From contig NZ_AZEF01000053.1 in NCBI RefSeq assembly GCF_001434915.1, forward strand, positions 32,957 through 96,956: a stretch of 64,000 nucleotides of DNA, written 5' to 3'. The position numbers and the translations under genes were made by a program. Of this stretch, positions 63,681-64,000 are shown piece after piece. Each line of letters starts with the position of its first letter. Position 1 is the first letter of the stretch. The notes beneath the pieces are model-generated. The model made no database searches. It saw only the letters and a program-made list of their open reading frames with translations, and was not told the origin of the DNA. The DNA is from Liquorilactobacillus capillatus DSM 19910. GTDB taxonomy: Bacteria; Bacillota; Bacilli; Lactobacillales; Lactobacillaceae.

Positions 63681-63752
63681 AGCGGAAGACGGGATTCGAA
63701 CCCGCGACCCCCACCTTGGCAAGGTGATGTTCTACCACTGAACTACTTCCGC
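63681..63752 (-). tRNA. tRNA-Gly(GCC)
   Basis: Acceptor GCGGAAG/CTTCCGC, discriminator U, anticodon loop TTGCCAA (GCC). No encoded CCA. Confidence 0.93.
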
Positions 63753-63758
63753 ATAATA

Positions 63759-63834
63759 TGGTGCCGACTAGACGATTCGAACGCCCGACCCTCTGATTAC
63801 AAATCAGATGCTCTACCAACTGAGCTAAGTCGGC
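63759..63834 (-). tRNA. tRNA-Thr(UGU)
   Basis: Acceptor GCCGACT/AGTCGGC, anticodon stem TCTGA/TCAGA, loop TTTGTAA (UGU). The 3' CCA is encoded (63759-63761). Confidence 0.93.
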
Positions 63835-63849
63835 AATACAAATAAAAAA

Positions 63850-63934
63850 TGGTGCGGGTGAAGGGATTTGAACCCCCACGTCTTTCAACGCTAGAACCTA
63901 AATCTAGTGCGTCTGCCAATTCCGCCACACCCGC
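63850..63934 (-). tRNA. tRNA-Leu(UAG)
   Basis: Type II tRNA, acceptor GCGGGTG/CACCCGC, anticodon stem CTAGA/TCTAG, loop TTTAGGT (UAG). The 3' CCA is encoded (63850-63852). Confidence 0.93.
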
Positions 63935-63946
63935 AAAATTGCCCAA

Positions 63947-64000
63947 TGAGTCGTGACAGGCTCGAACTGTCGACCCTCTGATTAAAAGTCAGATGCTCTA
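63947..64000 (-). tRNA. tRNA-Lys(UUU), 5' end outside window
   Basis: The 3' two-thirds are present: anticodon stem TCTGA/TCAGA with loop CTTTTAA (UUU), T arm and 3' acceptor strand ACGACTC plus discriminator A. The 5' acceptor and part of the D arm lie beyond the right edge. No encoded CCA. Confidence 0.9.

Noticed and set aside
63328..63888. Frames of 116 and 89 codons across the tRNA cluster
   Set aside because: They consist of translated tRNA T-arm and anticodon sequences (repeated TGFEPATPWSQ-like and AGSNPV-like strings), a well-known annotation artefact.

Overview
The window is a low-GC Gram-positive chromosome segment from the Lactobacillaceae. It carries the S10-spc-alpha ribosomal superoperon, the str and rpoBC operons, ctsR-clpC without mcsA/mcsB, a CamS lipoprotein next to gatCAB, an L-2-hydroxyisocaproate-type dehydrogenase, and several lactobacillar small families (a DUF4828-like protein, a bacterial PH-domain protein). 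Strong start sites show GGAGG-type ribosome binding sites, and TTG and GTG starts are frequent. I do not assign genus or species. I saw no insertion sequence, prophage, CRISPR array or stretch of foreign-looking coding sequence. Most genes lie on the minus strand.

Left part (1-22 kb): the 5' end of a UDP-GlcNAc 2-epimerase gene runs off the left edge. It is followed by tRNA-Arg(CCU), a DEAD-box helicase with a Gfo/Idh/MocA oxidoreductase, DUF4828 and PH-domain proteins, a short TetR regulator with an apparently leaderless transcript, and a divergent nitroreductase/HxlR pair. Next come a SAP-domain protein, the 23S rRNA uracil methyltransferase and diacylglycerol kinase. The genes pcrA-ligA-camS-gatC-gatA-gatB are co-oriented. 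An orphan PurK-like ATP-grasp gene lies upstream of pcrA. Beyond it is xpt-pbuX under a guanine riboswitch, and a membrane-anchored GH73 glucosaminidase.

Middle (22-33 kb): a MarR regulator, a 0.67-kb gene-free AT-rich gap with perfect palindromes, a nitrilase-family amidase divergent from the L-HicDH gene, and a PsaBCA-type manganese ABC transporter with a DtxR-like operator. Then follow rplM-rpsI, truA, and the ECF energy-coupling module ecfA1-ecfA2-ecfT, whose ecfT appears to start at CTG.

Right part (33-64 kb): reading in the direction of transcription, the superoperon is rpsJ-rplC-rplD-rplW-rplB-rpsS-rplV-rpsC-rplP-rpmC-rpsQ-rplN-rplX-rplE-rpsN-rpsH-rplF-rplR-rpsE-rpmD-rplO-secY-adk-infA-rpmJ-rpsM-rpsK-rpoA-rplQ. 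Upstream of it are an isochorismatase-family hydrolase, rpsL-rpsG-fusA, the ComC prepilin peptidase, rpoB-rpoC, ctsR-clpC, and a cluster of eight tRNA genes, the last of them cut by the window edge. The translation and transcription operons have strong promoters and long structured leaders.

The window is mainly core genome. The observations most worth checking are regulatory or single-protein oddities: the leaderless TetR gene with paired operators, a branched structured element after rplQ, a palindrome covering the xpt promoter, an EF-hand-like loop ending DagK, the degenerate PurK-like protein, and large hairpins in the rpsL and rpoB leaders.
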